64,000 nucleotides of DNA from Albitalea sp966211955. GTDB lineage: Bacteria > Pseudomonadota > Gammaproteobacteria > Burkholderiales > Burkholderiaceae_C. This document shows positions 8,223 through 16,345 of the stretch, in pieces. Under the pieces are notes generated by a model. That model had not been told where the DNA came from and made no database searches. It worked only from the letters and a program-made list of their open reading frames with translations. The stretch is taken from positions 12,716 to 76,715 of the forward strand of contig CBIHOF010000025.1 in NCBI GenBank assembly GCA_966211955.1, written 5' to 3'. A program made the position numbers and the translations under genes. Numbering within the stretch: position 1 is the stretch's first letter; every line of letters starts with the position of its first letter.

Positions 8223-8542
8223 CAACGCCTCGCCGCGAGGAACCCGACGAGCAGGCCGACGGCCGCGGCGATGCCCATCGCGCCATACGGATGGTCATGC
8301 ACCGCCAGGTCGGCGGCACGGGCGGCGTGGCGTGCCTTGTGCACGGCGGTCTCTTCCATGTCGTCGAGCTGGGCGCGCATCTCGCGCACCTGCTGGGCGA
8401 GCTTGAGCCGCATGGCGTCGATCTTCTCGTCGCCACCTTCGGTGGCGGACTGCAGGAAGTGATCGGCTTCGTCGACGAGGTGGCGAAGGTTGGCGGCCAG
8501 GCCATTGCCCTTGGCGCTTGCGGTGTCAGTGGTGGTGGTCAT
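8222..8542 (-). CDS. DUF883 family protein (YqjD/ElaB-like, ribosome-binding tail-anchored)
   Basis: 106-residue protein with a long charged helix (heptad-like pattern from about 20-75) and a single C-terminal membrane anchor (AMGIAAAVGLLVGFLAARR), the layout of YqjD/ElaB, which tether ribosomes to the inner membrane in stationary-phase E. coli. The start 8540-8542 has AAGGAAAG upstream. It is first in the yqjDEK-like trio and begins 50 bp after a universal stress gene, with an 11-bp tandem repeat in the gap. A dormancy-type role, silencing ribosomes, would fit the island but is inference. Confidence 0.75.
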   Translation of the reverse strand: MTTTTDTASAKGNGLAANLRHLVDEADHFLQSATEGGDEKIDAMRLKLAQQVREMRAQLDDMEETAVHKARHAARAADLAVHDHPYGAMGIAAAVGLLVGFLAARR

Positions 8543-8568
8543 CGTTCTTTCCTTCAGCGTGGTTGGGG

Positions 8569-8608
8569 CATCGGTGGGACATCAGTGGGACATCAGTGGG
8601 ACATCAGG
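8569..8608. repeat. 11-bp tandem repeat at the 3' end of the USP gene
   Basis: Three and a half copies of an 11-bp unit (catcRgtggga): 8569-8579, 8580-8590, 8591-8601 and a partial copy after. The last copies encode the C-terminal codons of the USP gene, whose stop is at 8593-8595. On the coding strand the unit reads TGATGTCCCAC, so each copy makes a stop overlapping a new ATG followed by Ser-His and another stop. Confidence 0.85.
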
Positions 8609-9438
8609 ACCGGCAGTTCCGGGTCGTGCAGCATGCCGTGCGTGGCACCGCCCAGGACGCGTTCGGCCCAGCGGGGGCGGCCCCAGGCCCCCATGACGAT
8701 CAGGTCGGCGCCGATCTCGCGGGCACGAGCGCGCAGGGTCGAGACGATGCCGTCCTTGACCTGCGCGATGTGCGCCACGCAGGGCACCTCGTGCGCATGC
8801 AGCCAGTGGTAGAGCGCGTCGATCTTCTGGCGGGCGACGGCAGGGTCGAGATCGCCTTCATCGGCCCACAAGGCGTGCACATGGCCGGCGCGCTTGAGCA
8901 AGGGCAGGGCGTCGCCGGCGGCGCGGGTGGCTTCGCGGCTGTCGTCCCATGCAAGCAGGATGCGCGTGCCCACGCTTTCGGAGCGTGCATGCTCCGGCCA
9001 CACGAGCGTGGGCCGCGGGTTGTGCAGGACCACGGCCTCGATCGCTTCACCACGCTCGCGCGCACCGGCGGCATCGTCACGCGGGTGGCCGGTGATGACG
9101 AGGTCGCTGAAGCGCGCGTGGTTCAAGGCAGATCGGGCCACGTCTTCTTCCTCGATGACGGCCCTGAAATTCTTGAGCCCGGCCGCGTTGCATGCATCGC
9201 GGAAGGCCTGGGCGGCGGCTTCGGCGCGGTCCCGCAAGGTGTCCCAGGCACGCGCTGCCCGCGCCGCCAGCTCGCGGTTGGAGGTGCGCAGGTCGGGCAG
9301 GTCTGCCAGGCCGGTGGGCGCGAGCCCGACCAGCTGGCAGTCATGCTCCTGCGCGAGGCGCACGGCCGCGCGGATCCGCGATGCACAGGCCGGGGACGTG
9401 TCCAGCAGGACAAGAATGGTTCGATAGCTCGTGACCAT
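8593..9438 (-). CDS. Universal stress protein, tandem two-domain type
   Basis: 281-residue two-domain UspA-family protein. The N-terminal half begins SYRTILVLLDTSPACASR; the C-terminal half contains DLIVMGAWGRPRWAERVLGG, the nucleotide-binding signature, and ends PVLMSH like the USP at 5656-6495, suggesting an old duplication. The ATG at 9436-9438 has GAGG upstream. It is transcribed divergently from the prs-like gene, with two FNR-like boxes in the shared 166-bp gap. It likely heads a long transcript continuing into the yqjDEK-like genes and adh. Confidence 0.9.
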   Translation of the reverse strand: MVTSYRTILVLLDTSPACASRIRAAVRLAQEHDCQLVGLAPTGLADLPDLRTSNRELAARAARAWDTLRDRAEAAAQAFRDACNAAGLKNFRAVIEEEDVARSALNHARFSDLVITGHPRDDAAGARERGEAIEAVVLHNPRPTLVWPEHARSESVGTRILLAWDDSREATRAAGDALPLLKRAGHVHALWADEGDLDPAVARQKIDALYHWLHAHEVPCVAHIAQVKDGIVSTLRARAREIGADLIVMGAWGRPRWAERVLGGATHGMLHDPELPVLMSH

Positions 9439-9498
9439 GGTTCGACCTCAAGTGCGAAGAATCTGGATCACAGTCTAGGAAGGGCCGCCGCGGCGGCC

Positions 9499-9512
9499 TT
9501 GCGCTTCGTCAA
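9499..9512 (-). promoter_or_regulatory. FNR-like box upstream of USP/yqjDEK
   Basis: TTGCGcttcGTCAA; on the minus strand TTGACgaagCGCAA. TAGACT (9472-9477) follows after 21 bp, giving a predicted start near 9464 and a 26-nt leader. Confidence 0.6.
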
Positions 9513-9525
9513 ACCGGCGTGCCAT

Positions 9526-9539
9526 TTGCGTTGGCTCAA
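9526..9539 (+). promoter_or_regulatory. FNR-like box upstream of prs-like gene
   Basis: TTGCGttggCTCAA with a weak TAGCCT hexamer (9562-9567) 22 bp later; predicted start near 9574. Weaker than most boxes in this island, but the position relative to the downstream gene is the same. Confidence 0.45.
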
Positions 9540-9604
9540 CCGCGCCGCGTGCGGACATGGGTAGCCTGACGACCTCATTGCTTCGGCGCTGGCGCCTGCT
9601 CCCC

Positions 9605-10564
9605 ATGTCTGCCATGTCTGATCTGCCGTCGATATCGAGTGGCCGTGGCCTGGTGCTCCCCTGGCCCGGCGCGCAGGTGTTTGCCCAACGCATCGCCCAC
9701 AAGCTCGGCGCCGCCATCTGCGGCGTCGAACACCACCGGTTTCCCGATGGTGAATCGGGGGTGCGCGTGTTGGGCGACGTCCGCGGGCGCGATTGCGTCG
9801 TCGTGGCGCAGTTGCGCGATCCCGATCCACAACTGCCCGGTCTCTTGTTCCTGGCCGATGCGCTGCATGAACTGGGGGCGGCAAGCGTCGGGCTGGTCGC
9901 GCCCTACCTGCCCTACATGCGGCAGGACACGAGGTTTCGCGAGGGCGAGGCAGTCACCAGCCGCAGCCTCGCGGCCTGGGTCTCGGAGCGTTTCGACTGG
10001 CTGGCCACGGTCGATCCGCACCTTCACCGCATCGCGTCGCTGGACCGCATCTACAGCATTCCAAATGCCGTGGTGCCAAGCGCGCCGGCGATTGCCCTGT
10101 GGGTGCAAGGGCACGTGCATCGGCCGTTCATCGTGGGACCCGATGAAGAAAGCGAACAGTGGACGCGCGAGGTGGCGAGCCTTGCCGGTTGTGGCCACAT
10201 GGTGCTCAAGAAGACCCGCCATGGCGACCGCAGCGTGTCCTTCGTCCTGCCGGACCTCGCGCCCTTGGCGGGTCACACGCCGGTGCTGGTGGACGACATC
10301 GTCTCCAGCGGCAAGACCTTGGCCGATGCCGTTCGCCTTCTTCGAGAGGCCGGGATGGCCGCGTCGTCATGCGTGGCCGTGCACGCCCTGTTCGCCCCCG
10401 GCGCCGAAGACGCGTTGCACGCGGCAGGTGCGGCGCGGGTGGTGAGCTGCAACACGCTCACGCACCCGAGCAACGGCATCGACGTGAGCGCGGCGCTGGC
10501 CGAAGCGGTGCGCGCCCTGCAGGAAGACCGCGCGCGCTGCGCCGCGATGGCGGCGGCCGGTTGA
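9605..10564 (+). CDS. Ribose-phosphate pyrophosphokinase-like enzyme (archaeal-type Prs paralogue)
   Basis: 319-residue PRPP-synthetase-family protein made of two phosphoribosyltransferase-like halves. Visible motifs: HHRFPDGESGVRV near the N-terminus, LPYMRQDTRF, a VDPHLHRI stretch in place of the bacterial VDLHADQI, a KKTRHGDRSV loop, and the PRPP-binding loop VLVDDIVSSGKTL. The loop sequences look more like archaeal class III enzymes than the housekeeping bacterial Prs, so this is probably a specialised paralogue. The start is uncertain (ATG 9605 or 9614; no clear Shine-Dalgarno). Two genes on stands an AMP-phosphorylase-like enzyme producing a ribose phosphate, so the pair may form a nucleotide salvage route. 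Confidence 0.75.
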   Translation: MSAMSDLPSISSGRGLVLPWPGAQVFAQRIAHKLGAAICGVEHHRFPDGESGVRVLGDVRGRDCVVVAQLRDPDPQLPGLLFLADALHELGAASVGLVAPYLPYMRQDTRFREGEAVTSRSLAAWVSERFDWLATVDPHLHRIASLDRIYSIPNAVVPSAPAIALWVQGHVHRPFIVGPDEESEQWTREVASLAGCGHMVLKKTRHGDRSVSFVLPDLAPLAGHTPVLVDDIVSSGKTLADAVRLLREAGMAASSCVAVHALFAPGAEDALHAAGAARVVSCNTLTHPSNGIDVSAALAEAVRALQEDRARCAAMAAAG

Positions 10565-10600
10565 GCCCCACCACGCGGCCTGCGCCTGAGCAAGAAGCCG

Positions 10601-12337
10601 TCAGGCGACGGCCCGCGCAGGCGCGGCTTTGCTACCCGCCGACGCGATCAGCTCCGCCTTCAGCTGGCGCTTGAGCACCTTGCCGATCGGCGTGCGCGGC
10701 AGGTCGGCGCGGATCTCGATGCGACGTGGCCGCTTGTACCCGGCCAGGCGTTGCGTCAGATGCACGTCGATCTGTTCGACCGTCAGCGACTCGTCGCGCA
10801 GCACCACGAAGAGCATCACCACCTCGCCGCTGTGCGGGTCCGGCAGGCCCACGGCTGCTGCGTCCGCGACGCCCGGCAGGAGCCGGGCGGCGTCCTCGAT
10901 CTCCTGCGGAAATGCCTTCATGCCGGAGACCACGATGATGTCCTTCTTGCGATCCAGGAACTGCACGTGGCCGTCGGGCCGGATGCGTCCGATGTCGCCG
11001 GTGAGAAGCCAGCCGTCCTTGGTGAACACGGCAGCAGTGTCGGCCGGGTTGTTCCAGTAGCCGCGCATCACCTGCGGCCCACGCACGGCAATCTCGCCGC
11101 TTTGGCCGATGGGCTGCGGCACGCCTTCGTCGTCGAGGATGGCCACGTCGGTGGAGGGCACGGGCAGGCCCAGCATGCCGCTGCATTCGGGCTCGTCCAG
11201 CCGGTTCGCGCACACGATGGGCGAAGTCTCGGACAAGCCATAGCCTTCGATGATGGGACGGCCGATCAACTCCTGCCAGCGGCGAGAGACGGCCGGCTGC
11301 AATGCCATGCCGCCTGCAACCGCGACCTTCACACGTCCGCGCCGCATGGCGGCCACGTCGTCGAAGCCAGGCGCCTTCAGCAAGGCGGCGAACAGGGTGT
11401 TCACGCCGGTGATGGCCGTGAAGGGCGTGTGCTTGAGCACGCCGACGAATCGCTTGAGGTCGCGAGGGTCTGGAATGAGCACGTTGGTGCCGCCCAGCCG
11501 CAGGAACACGAGCAGGTTGGTGGTCAGCGCAAACACGTGGTAGAGCGGCAGGGCGGTGACCACCGTCTCCTCGCCTTCCTTCAAGACGCCGGCGGCCCAT
11601 GCCACGACCTGTTCCACATTGGCGACCAGGTTTCCGTGCGTGAGCGTCGCGCCCTTGGGCCGGCCGGTGGTGCCGCCGGTGTACTGGATGAGCGCCACGT
11701 CCTCGGGTCCGGGCTCGACGCGTTGCATCGTGTGCGCCGCGCCTTCGCGCGCCATGTCGTGCCAGTTCCACGCACGTGGCAACTGGTAGTCCGGCACGGC
11801 ATGCCTGATGTGCCGCACGACAAAGTTCGTGGGCCACCGGCGCTGTGGGGGAAACAGGTCGCCGATGGCCGTGACCACCACGTGCCGCAAGGGCGTGCCT
11901 CGCATGGCCTCTTCGACGGTGTGGGCGAAGTTCTCCAGCACGACGATGGCCGTCGCGCCCGAGTCGTTGAGCTGGTGCGCCAGTTCGGCCGCGGTGTACA
12001 GCGGGTTCACGTTGACTGCCACCATGCCCGCGCGCAAGGCGCCGAACAAGGCAATCGGGTACTGCAGGCAGTTGGGCAGCATGACGGCCACGCGGTCACC
12101 CGGCTTCATGCCCATGCCTTGAAGCCATGCAGCGAAATGGCGGCTGTGCGCGTCCAGCTCGCGGTAGGTGATGGACACGCCCATGCTCGTGAAGGCGGCC
12201 CGGTCGGAGAAGCGTTCGCAGCTGCGCTCGAACATGTGCACGAGCGACGGCGTGACTTTCCAGACCACTTCGGCGGGGACGCCGGGCGGGTAGGACGCGA
12301 GCCAGGGGCGGGCGGGCAGGATGGAAGGTGCGTTCAT
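10601..12337 (-). CDS. Long-chain fatty-acid-CoA ligase (FadD family AMP-binding enzyme)
   Basis: 578-residue adenylate-forming enzyme. The P-loop-like A3 motif YTGGTTGRPKGATLTH, the A5 motif GYGLSETSP, the A7 motif WLLTGDIGRI and the C-terminal A10 lysine motif PRTPIGKVLKRQL are all intact. It activates a fatty acid to its CoA thioester with ATP. The start ATG 12335-12337 was chosen because an upstream extension lacks support. The FNR-like box at 12474-12487 with TAGATT lies upstream. In this island it could supply acyl-CoA to the wax ester synthase/DGAT at 28789-30099; that link is inference. Confidence 0.88.
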   Translation of the reverse strand: MNAPSILPARPWLASYPPGVPAEVVWKVTPSLVHMFERSCERFSDRAAFTSMGVSITYRELDAHSRHFAAWLQGMGMKPGDRVAVMLPNCLQYPIALFGALRAGMVAVNVNPLYTAAELAHQLNDSGATAIVVLENFAHTVEEAMRGTPLRHVVVTAIGDLFPPQRRWPTNFVVRHIRHAVPDYQLPRAWNWHDMAREGAAHTMQRVEPGPEDVALIQYTGGTTGRPKGATLTHGNLVANVEQVVAWAAGVLKEGEETVVTALPLYHVFALTTNLLVFLRLGGTNVLIPDPRDLKRFVGVLKHTPFTAITGVNTLFAALLKAPGFDDVAAMRRGRVKVAVAGGMALQPAVSRRWQELIGRPIIEGYGLSETSPIVCANRLDEPECSGMLGLPVPSTDVAILDDEGVPQPIGQSGEIAVRGPQVMRGYWNNPADTAAVFTKDGWLLTGDIGRIRPDGHVQFLDRKKDIIVVSGMKAFPQEIEDAARLLPGVADAAAVGLPDPHSGEVVMLFVVLRDESLTVEQIDVHLTQRLAGYKRPRRIEIRADLPRTPIGKVLKRQLKAELIASAGSKAAPARAVA

Positions 12338-12473
12338 GGCGGCATGGCCTCGTGCGTCAGCCGTCGATGGGCGTGCCACCCGCAGCCTGGGAGGCTCGGG
12401 CGCTCGCGTCGAGTGGCATGGCGATGTTCCTGTGGGTCAGCAGAACAATCTATGCCTCCTGGCGCTGCCGCCA

Positions 12474-12487
12474 TTGACGTGCGTCAA
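12474..12487 (-). promoter_or_regulatory. FNR/Dnr-like palindrome upstream of acyl-CoA ligase
   Basis: TTGACgtgcGTCAA, perfect 5-4-5 palindrome. TAGATT (12447-12452) follows on the minus strand after 21 bp; predicted start near 12439, giving a leader of about 100 nt. Confidence 0.7.
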
Positions 12488-12626
12488 CCGGACTTCAGTT
12501 GCAGCGGGCCGGCCTTCCCGACACGGTCGATACGCAGCCGATACACGGCATTGACGCCTTGTTTCATAGCGCGAACGACGGTTTTCGCGGCGTTTTCAGG
12601 GGCCACCTAATCTGAATGACAGGCGA

Positions 12627-12645
12627 TGCATGAAACGGTCATGCA
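12627..12645. repeat. Inverted repeat upstream of small conserved gene
   Basis: TGCATGA-aacgg-TCATGCA: two perfect 7-bp arms around 5 bp, 33 bp before the ATG of the 73-residue gene. It could be an operator or a 5'-leader hairpin; there is no FNR-like box in this gap, so this gene may be controlled differently from its neighbours. Confidence 0.55.
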
Positions 12646-12677
12646 ACCGGCCTCAGTCAAGACAGAAGGAGCCCACC

Positions 12678-12899
12678 ATGAACGCATCGACGATCAACCA
12701 GGCAGGCGCAAGCAGCTACGAACTGCGGTTCTGTTCCCTCTTCAACGAAGGCCGCGGCCTGAGTTTTCCGTGCGACGAATGCGGCCACGTGGACATCGAT
12801 TCGCTGAGCGAACGAGCCCGCATCAACTACTTCTTCGCGCGCACGGTGATCGGTCGCGAATTCGCGATGCCGGCGGTGCAGCCGAGCAGCCTGCACTGA
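12678..12899 (+). CDS. Small conserved-looking protein of unknown function
   Basis: 73-residue protein I cannot assign. Start ATG 12678 with AAGGAG at 12667-12672. It contains the segment FPCDECGHVDIDSLSERAR, with a C-x-x-C pair that could bind metal or form a disulfide, followed by a NYFFARTVIGREFAMP stretch. Composition and codon use match the surrounding genes and a strong ribosome-binding site supports translation. It sits between the divergent acyl-CoA ligase and the AMP-phosphorylase-like gene. An inverted repeat at 12627-12645 precedes it. Confidence 0.7.
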   Translation: MNASTINQAGASSYELRFCSLFNEGRGLSFPCDECGHVDIDSLSERARINYFFARTVIGREFAMPAVQPSSLH

Positions 12900-12920
12900 G
12901 AAGCGGTGGACGAATCCGGA

Positions 12921-12934
12921 TTGATCGAGCGCAA
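12921..12934 (+). promoter_or_regulatory. FNR-like box upstream of AMP/thymidine phosphorylase-like gene
   Basis: TTGATcgagCGCAA. Class II geometry predicts a transcript start near 12969, one base before the ATG at 12970, so the mRNA may be leaderless. The -10 hexamer here (CACCAT, 12957-12962) is poor. Confidence 0.5.
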
Positions 12935-12969
12935 GGGGGCGCGGCCGGCAGGGCCACACCATCGGGCCC

Positions 12970-14505
12970 ATGCCTCATTCCCGCCCCGCGCCATCGCACA
13001 CCGAACCTTCGCGCCTGAAAGCCATGCGGGCGCGCATCGACACCTACCAGCAGCCGGTCGTCTACATGCGGGCCGACTGCCACGTCTGCCGCGCCGAGGG
13101 CTTTGAATCACAAGCGCAGGTGGAGCTGGTGGTGGGCGGCCGGCAGGCCATGGCCATCCTTCACCGCGTGAGCGACGGCTGGCTGGAGCCCGATGAAATC
13201 GGCCTGTCGGAAGCGGCCTGGAACACCCTGCAGCTCCAAGGTGGCGAGCCGGTGCTGGTGCGTCACCCGCCGGTGCTGCAATCCCTGAGCCACTTGCGCA
13301 CCAAGGTGTACGGCGGGCGCCTTGACTACACGGCCATGCGCGCGCTGATCGAGGACGTGAGTTCCAGCCGCCTGTCGGACCTGCACCTCGCGGCCTTCGT
13401 GACCGCCTGTGCCGGCGGCCGCCTGGACGAAGCCGAGACGGTGGCGCTGACACGCGCCATGGTGGACGTCGGCGAGCGCATCCAGTGGCCGATGTCTCCC
13501 ATCATGGACAAGCATTGCGTGGGCGGCCTGCCCGGCAACCGAACGACGCTGCTGGTGGTGCCCATCGTCGCGGCCTGCGGTGCCGTCATGCCCAAGACCT
13601 CGTCTCGCGCCATCACCTCGCCCGCGGGCACGGCCGACACCATGGAGACGCTCGCACCCGTGACGCTCGACGTGGCCGCCATGCAGCGCGTGGTCGAACG
13701 CGAAGGCGGCTGCATCGCATGGGGCGGTGCCATGCAGCTGAGCCCGGCCGACGACGTGCTGATCCGCGTCGAGCGGCCGCTGGACCTGGACAGCGAAGGC
13801 CAGCTCATCGCATCCGTGCTGTCGAAGAAGGCGGCGGTCGGCTCACAGCGCGTGGTCATCGACATGCCGGTCGGGCCCACCGCCAAGGTGCGCAATGCAG
13901 CGAGTGCGCAAGCGTTGGCGCGGGGCCTGATCGGGGTCGGTGCGGCGCTCGGCCTGGACGTGCGAGTGATCGAGACCGACGGCACGCAGCCGGTGGGCCG
14001 GGGCATCGGCCCGGCGCTTGAAGCGCGGGACGTGATGGCGGTGCTGGAACGTGCGCCCAATGCGCCGCAAGACCTGCGCGACCGGGCCCTGCTGTTGGCA
14101 GGGCAGGTGCTCGAGATGGCCGGGAAGGCCGACGCCGGCCAGGGCGTCGAGACTGCTCGCCGCGTCCTCGACGATGGCCGGGCGCTCGCCAAGTTCGTGG
14201 CCATCTGCGAGGCACAGGGCGGCATGCGTACACCGCCGGTGGCCCCTTGCAGCGAAGTGGTCGTGGCGCCTGAGGCCGGGCGCGTTGTCGGCATCGACAA
14301 CCGCCGCATCGCCCGCGCAGCCAAGTTGGCCGGCGCGCCCAGGGATGCCGCCGCCGGTGCGCAGATGCAGGTGCGGGTGGGCGACACCGTGGCCCGCGGC
14401 CAGCCGCTGTTCACGCTGTACGCGCAGAGTCCGGGCGAGCTGTCGTACGCGCTCGGCTACGTGGGGCATGAACGCCGAATCGTGAAGGTCGAGGACGGCC
14501 GATGA
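12970..14505 (+). CDS. AMP phosphorylase / thymidine phosphorylase-like enzyme (archaeal type)
   Basis: 511-residue protein; a start at the internal ATG 13024 (493 aa) is also possible and neither has a good Shine-Dalgarno site. The length and N-terminal extra domain (about 20-95) match archaeal AMP phosphorylases (about 500 aa), not the shorter bacterial DeoA (about 440). The core shows MDKHCVGGLPGNRTT (phosphate-binding region), KTSSRAITSPAGTADTME and GGCIAWGGAMQLSPADD. Phosphorolysis of AMP or a nucleoside to base plus ribose (1,5-bis)phosphate is expected. It overlaps the L,D-transpeptidase gene by 4 bp (ATGA). It follows a PRPP-synthetase-like gene in the island. Confidence 0.8.
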   Translation: MPHSRPAPSHTEPSRLKAMRARIDTYQQPVVYMRADCHVCRAEGFESQAQVELVVGGRQAMAILHRVSDGWLEPDEIGLSEAAWNTLQLQGGEPVLVRHPPVLQSLSHLRTKVYGGRLDYTAMRALIEDVSSSRLSDLHLAAFVTACAGGRLDEAETVALTRAMVDVGERIQWPMSPIMDKHCVGGLPGNRTTLLVVPIVAACGAVMPKTSSRAITSPAGTADTMETLAPVTLDVAAMQRVVEREGGCIAWGGAMQLSPADDVLIRVERPLDLDSEGQLIASVLSKKAAVGSQRVVIDMPVGPTAKVRNAASAQALARGLIGVGAALGLDVRVIETDGTQPVGRGIGPALEARDVMAVLERAPNAPQDLRDRALLLAGQVLEMAGKADAGQGVETARRVLDDGRALAKFVAICEAQGGMRTPPVAPCSEVVVAPEAGRVVGIDNRRIARAAKLAGAPRDAAAGAQMQVRVGDTVARGQPLFTLYAQSPGELSYALGYVGHERRIVKVEDGR

Positions 14506-15335
14506 GGGCCGTGGCAGCGTGGATGCTCGCGATCGGCATGGCCTTCGCGAACGTCACGACCGCGCAGACCATGCCCATGACGGACGGCGACGCGATCGCC
14601 GGTCCACCGCCCTTGTCCACGTTTTTCGCCGATGACGTGGCGCTGCGCCTGTTTCCTCCACCTGACGTGGTGGACCGCTACGAGGTCCGGCTGCAAGGCG
14701 CGCTCGCCGAGTCCGACGTTCGCATCGACCAGGCCCAGTTCGTGGTGCTGGTCGACCGCAGCCCGAAGGTGCAGGCGCTCTTCCTGTGGTGGGGCGGCGC
14801 GGGCACGCCCTGGCGCCTGGTGGGAGCCGCTGCGGTCTCCACCGGACAGCCGGGGCGCTTCGAGCACTTCCTGACGCCCATGGGCGTCTTCGAGCATTCA
14901 TTGCAGAACCCGGACTTCCGCGCCGAGGGTACGAAGAACGAATTGGGCATTCGCGGCTATGGCCTCAAGGGATCGCGCATCTACGACTTCGGCTGGGTGG
15001 CCGCGCCCAAGACCTGGGGCGACCGTGCGATGAGCGTGATGCGGCTGCAGATGCACGCCACCGATCCGGACGTGCTGGAGCAGCGGCTGGGGACGGCGCA
15101 GTCCAAGGGCTGCATTCGCATCCATTCGAGCCTGAATGAATTCCTCGATCGCCATGGCGTGCTCGATGCTGCCTACGACGAAGAGCTCGAGCGCGGCCGC
15201 AGGCTGTGGGTGCTGCGCGCCGATCGCGACCCCACGCCGTGGAGCGGCCGCTACCTCGTGGTGATCGATACGCTCGCCGGCCAGCGTCCCGCCTGGGCCG
15301 TACCCGCCGCGCCTGCGCGCCGGCGCGCGAAGTGA
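14502..15335 (+). CDS. L,D-transpeptidase (YkuD-like) periplasmic protein
   Basis: 277-residue protein with an N-terminal signal peptide (MRAVAAWMLAIGMAFANVTTAQ). The C-terminal half carries the YkuD catalytic signature: His in MHATDPD and the nucleophile Cys in SKGCIRIHSS. Such enzymes cross-link peptidoglycan stem peptides or attach proteins to them with 3-3 bonds. The ATG is fused to the stop of the phosphorylase gene (ATGA overlap), so it is co-transcribed. Wall remodelling in non-growing cells would suit the island's theme; the exact substrate is unknown. Confidence 0.78.
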   Translation: MRAVAAWMLAIGMAFANVTTAQTMPMTDGDAIAGPPPLSTFFADDVALRLFPPPDVVDRYEVRLQGALAESDVRIDQAQFVVLVDRSPKVQALFLWWGGAGTPWRLVGAAAVSTGQPGRFEHFLTPMGVFEHSLQNPDFRAEGTKNELGIRGYGLKGSRIYDFGWVAAPKTWGDRAMSVMRLQMHATDPDVLEQRLGTAQSKGCIRIHSSLNEFLDRHGVLDAAYDEELERGRRLWVLRADRDPTPWSGRYLVVIDTLAGQRPAWAVPAAPARRRAK

Positions 15336-15351
15336 GGCCAGGCGAGGAAGC

Positions 15352-16329
15352 TCAGCGGAGGAAGGTCGATTCGATGCGCGGGTCGAGCTTGCCAAGGCTG
15401 CGCTCGGACAGCGCACGCAGCGCCGCCACCGCCTGCGGCGTCGCCACGTCGATGCCGAGCCCGGCATCGGCCGGCCAGGTCGCATCGATACGGAAGTAGC
15501 GGTCGCCCAGGCGGTCTTCGAGCATCGCCTGCACGTGCTGCTGCTGTGAGGAGATCATCGTGAGCACCAGACGGCCGCCTGAGAGCCAGCCCACGGCGCC
15601 CGCGCCCTCGTCGACCTTGCCCTGGGGCCGATAGCGCGCCGCAGCCGTGCCGATGGACAGCATCTGCACCTGGCTCGCGTCGCGCTGCATGAAGTGCTCG
15701 AGCTCGTGCAGCGCGACCTGGTCGGGTGCCACCGCGAACAGGCCGCCGTCGGCGAACAGCCGGCGGCCGATGCGCACCGCCGGGAAGTAGGCCGGCGCCG
15801 CGCATGCCGCCATGCCCACGTCGACCGCCCGCACCAGCGCATCGCCCTCGGAGGCCAGCGAGTGCGGCGTCTTGAAGATCTTGGTTTCGCACGAGCGCAC
15901 GTCCACCGCCGGCACCACCACCGGGTGCAGCGCGTCGCCCAGCCGCCGGTCGCCGAGCTCGGCCTCGATGGCCACGCGCAGCGCCTGGCCGCTGTACTTG
16001 GGGCCGGACACCGAGCGCGTGAGGTCCACCAGCTTGGCGATCGCGCCGCCGGGCAGCGCCCGGCTGGAGAAGACGTCGGGCCCCTTGCTCGTGAAAAGGT
16101 CCACCAGCCTGGCCATCGGCACTTCGAAGGCCAGCGCCAGCGCCAGCACGCCGCCGATGGACGTGCCCGCCACCAGGTCGAAACGGCGCCCGAGCGGCAC
16201 GCCCGCGCGCGCTTCCAGGCCGGCCAGCACGCAGGCGGTGTACAGGCCGAGAAAACCGCCGCCGGACAAGGCCAGCACGCGCAACGCGGGCGCGTTCTTT
16301 GGGTTCGAGGCAGGAGTTGCAGGGGGCAT
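15352..16329 (-). CDS. Patatin-like phospholipase
   Basis: 325-residue lipid acyl hydrolase. The oxyanion-hole glycines are in LALSGGGFLGLYTA (about 18-31), the nucleophile Ser is in the G-x-S-x-G motif VAGTSIGG (about 52-60), and the catalytic Asp is in FADGGLFAVAP. No signal peptide is seen, so a cytoplasmic or membrane-surface enzyme is likely. The start 16329 is 16 bp after the MacB permease stop, making it the last gene of a long operon beginning with the sugar-type ABC ATPase. Patatins act in lipid turnover and in CBASS defence, but there is no cyclase gene here, so membrane or storage lipid turnover is more likely. Confidence 0.82.
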   Translation of the reverse strand: MPPATPASNPKNAPALRVLALSGGGFLGLYTACVLAGLEARAGVPLGRRFDLVAGTSIGGVLALALAFEVPMARLVDLFTSKGPDVFSSRALPGGAIAKLVDLTRSVSGPKYSGQALRVAIEAELGDRRLGDALHPVVVPAVDVRSCETKIFKTPHSLASEGDALVRAVDVGMAACAAPAYFPAVRIGRRLFADGGLFAVAPDQVALHELEHFMQRDASQVQMLSIGTAAARYRPQGKVDEGAGAVGWLSGGRLVLTMISSQQQHVQAMLEDRLGDRYFRIDATWPADAGLGIDVATPQAVAALRALSERSLGKLDPRIESTFLR

Positions 16330-16345
16330 GGTCGGGCCGCTCGCT

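Noticed and set aside
8569..8608. Short repeat as a CRISPR-like array
   Set aside because: Units are 11 bp and directly abutting, with no spacers; it is a tandem duplication.
15352..16329. Patatin as a CBASS effector
   Set aside because: No CD-NTase or other CBASS gene lies nearby and the gene is embedded in an efflux/ppsA operon.
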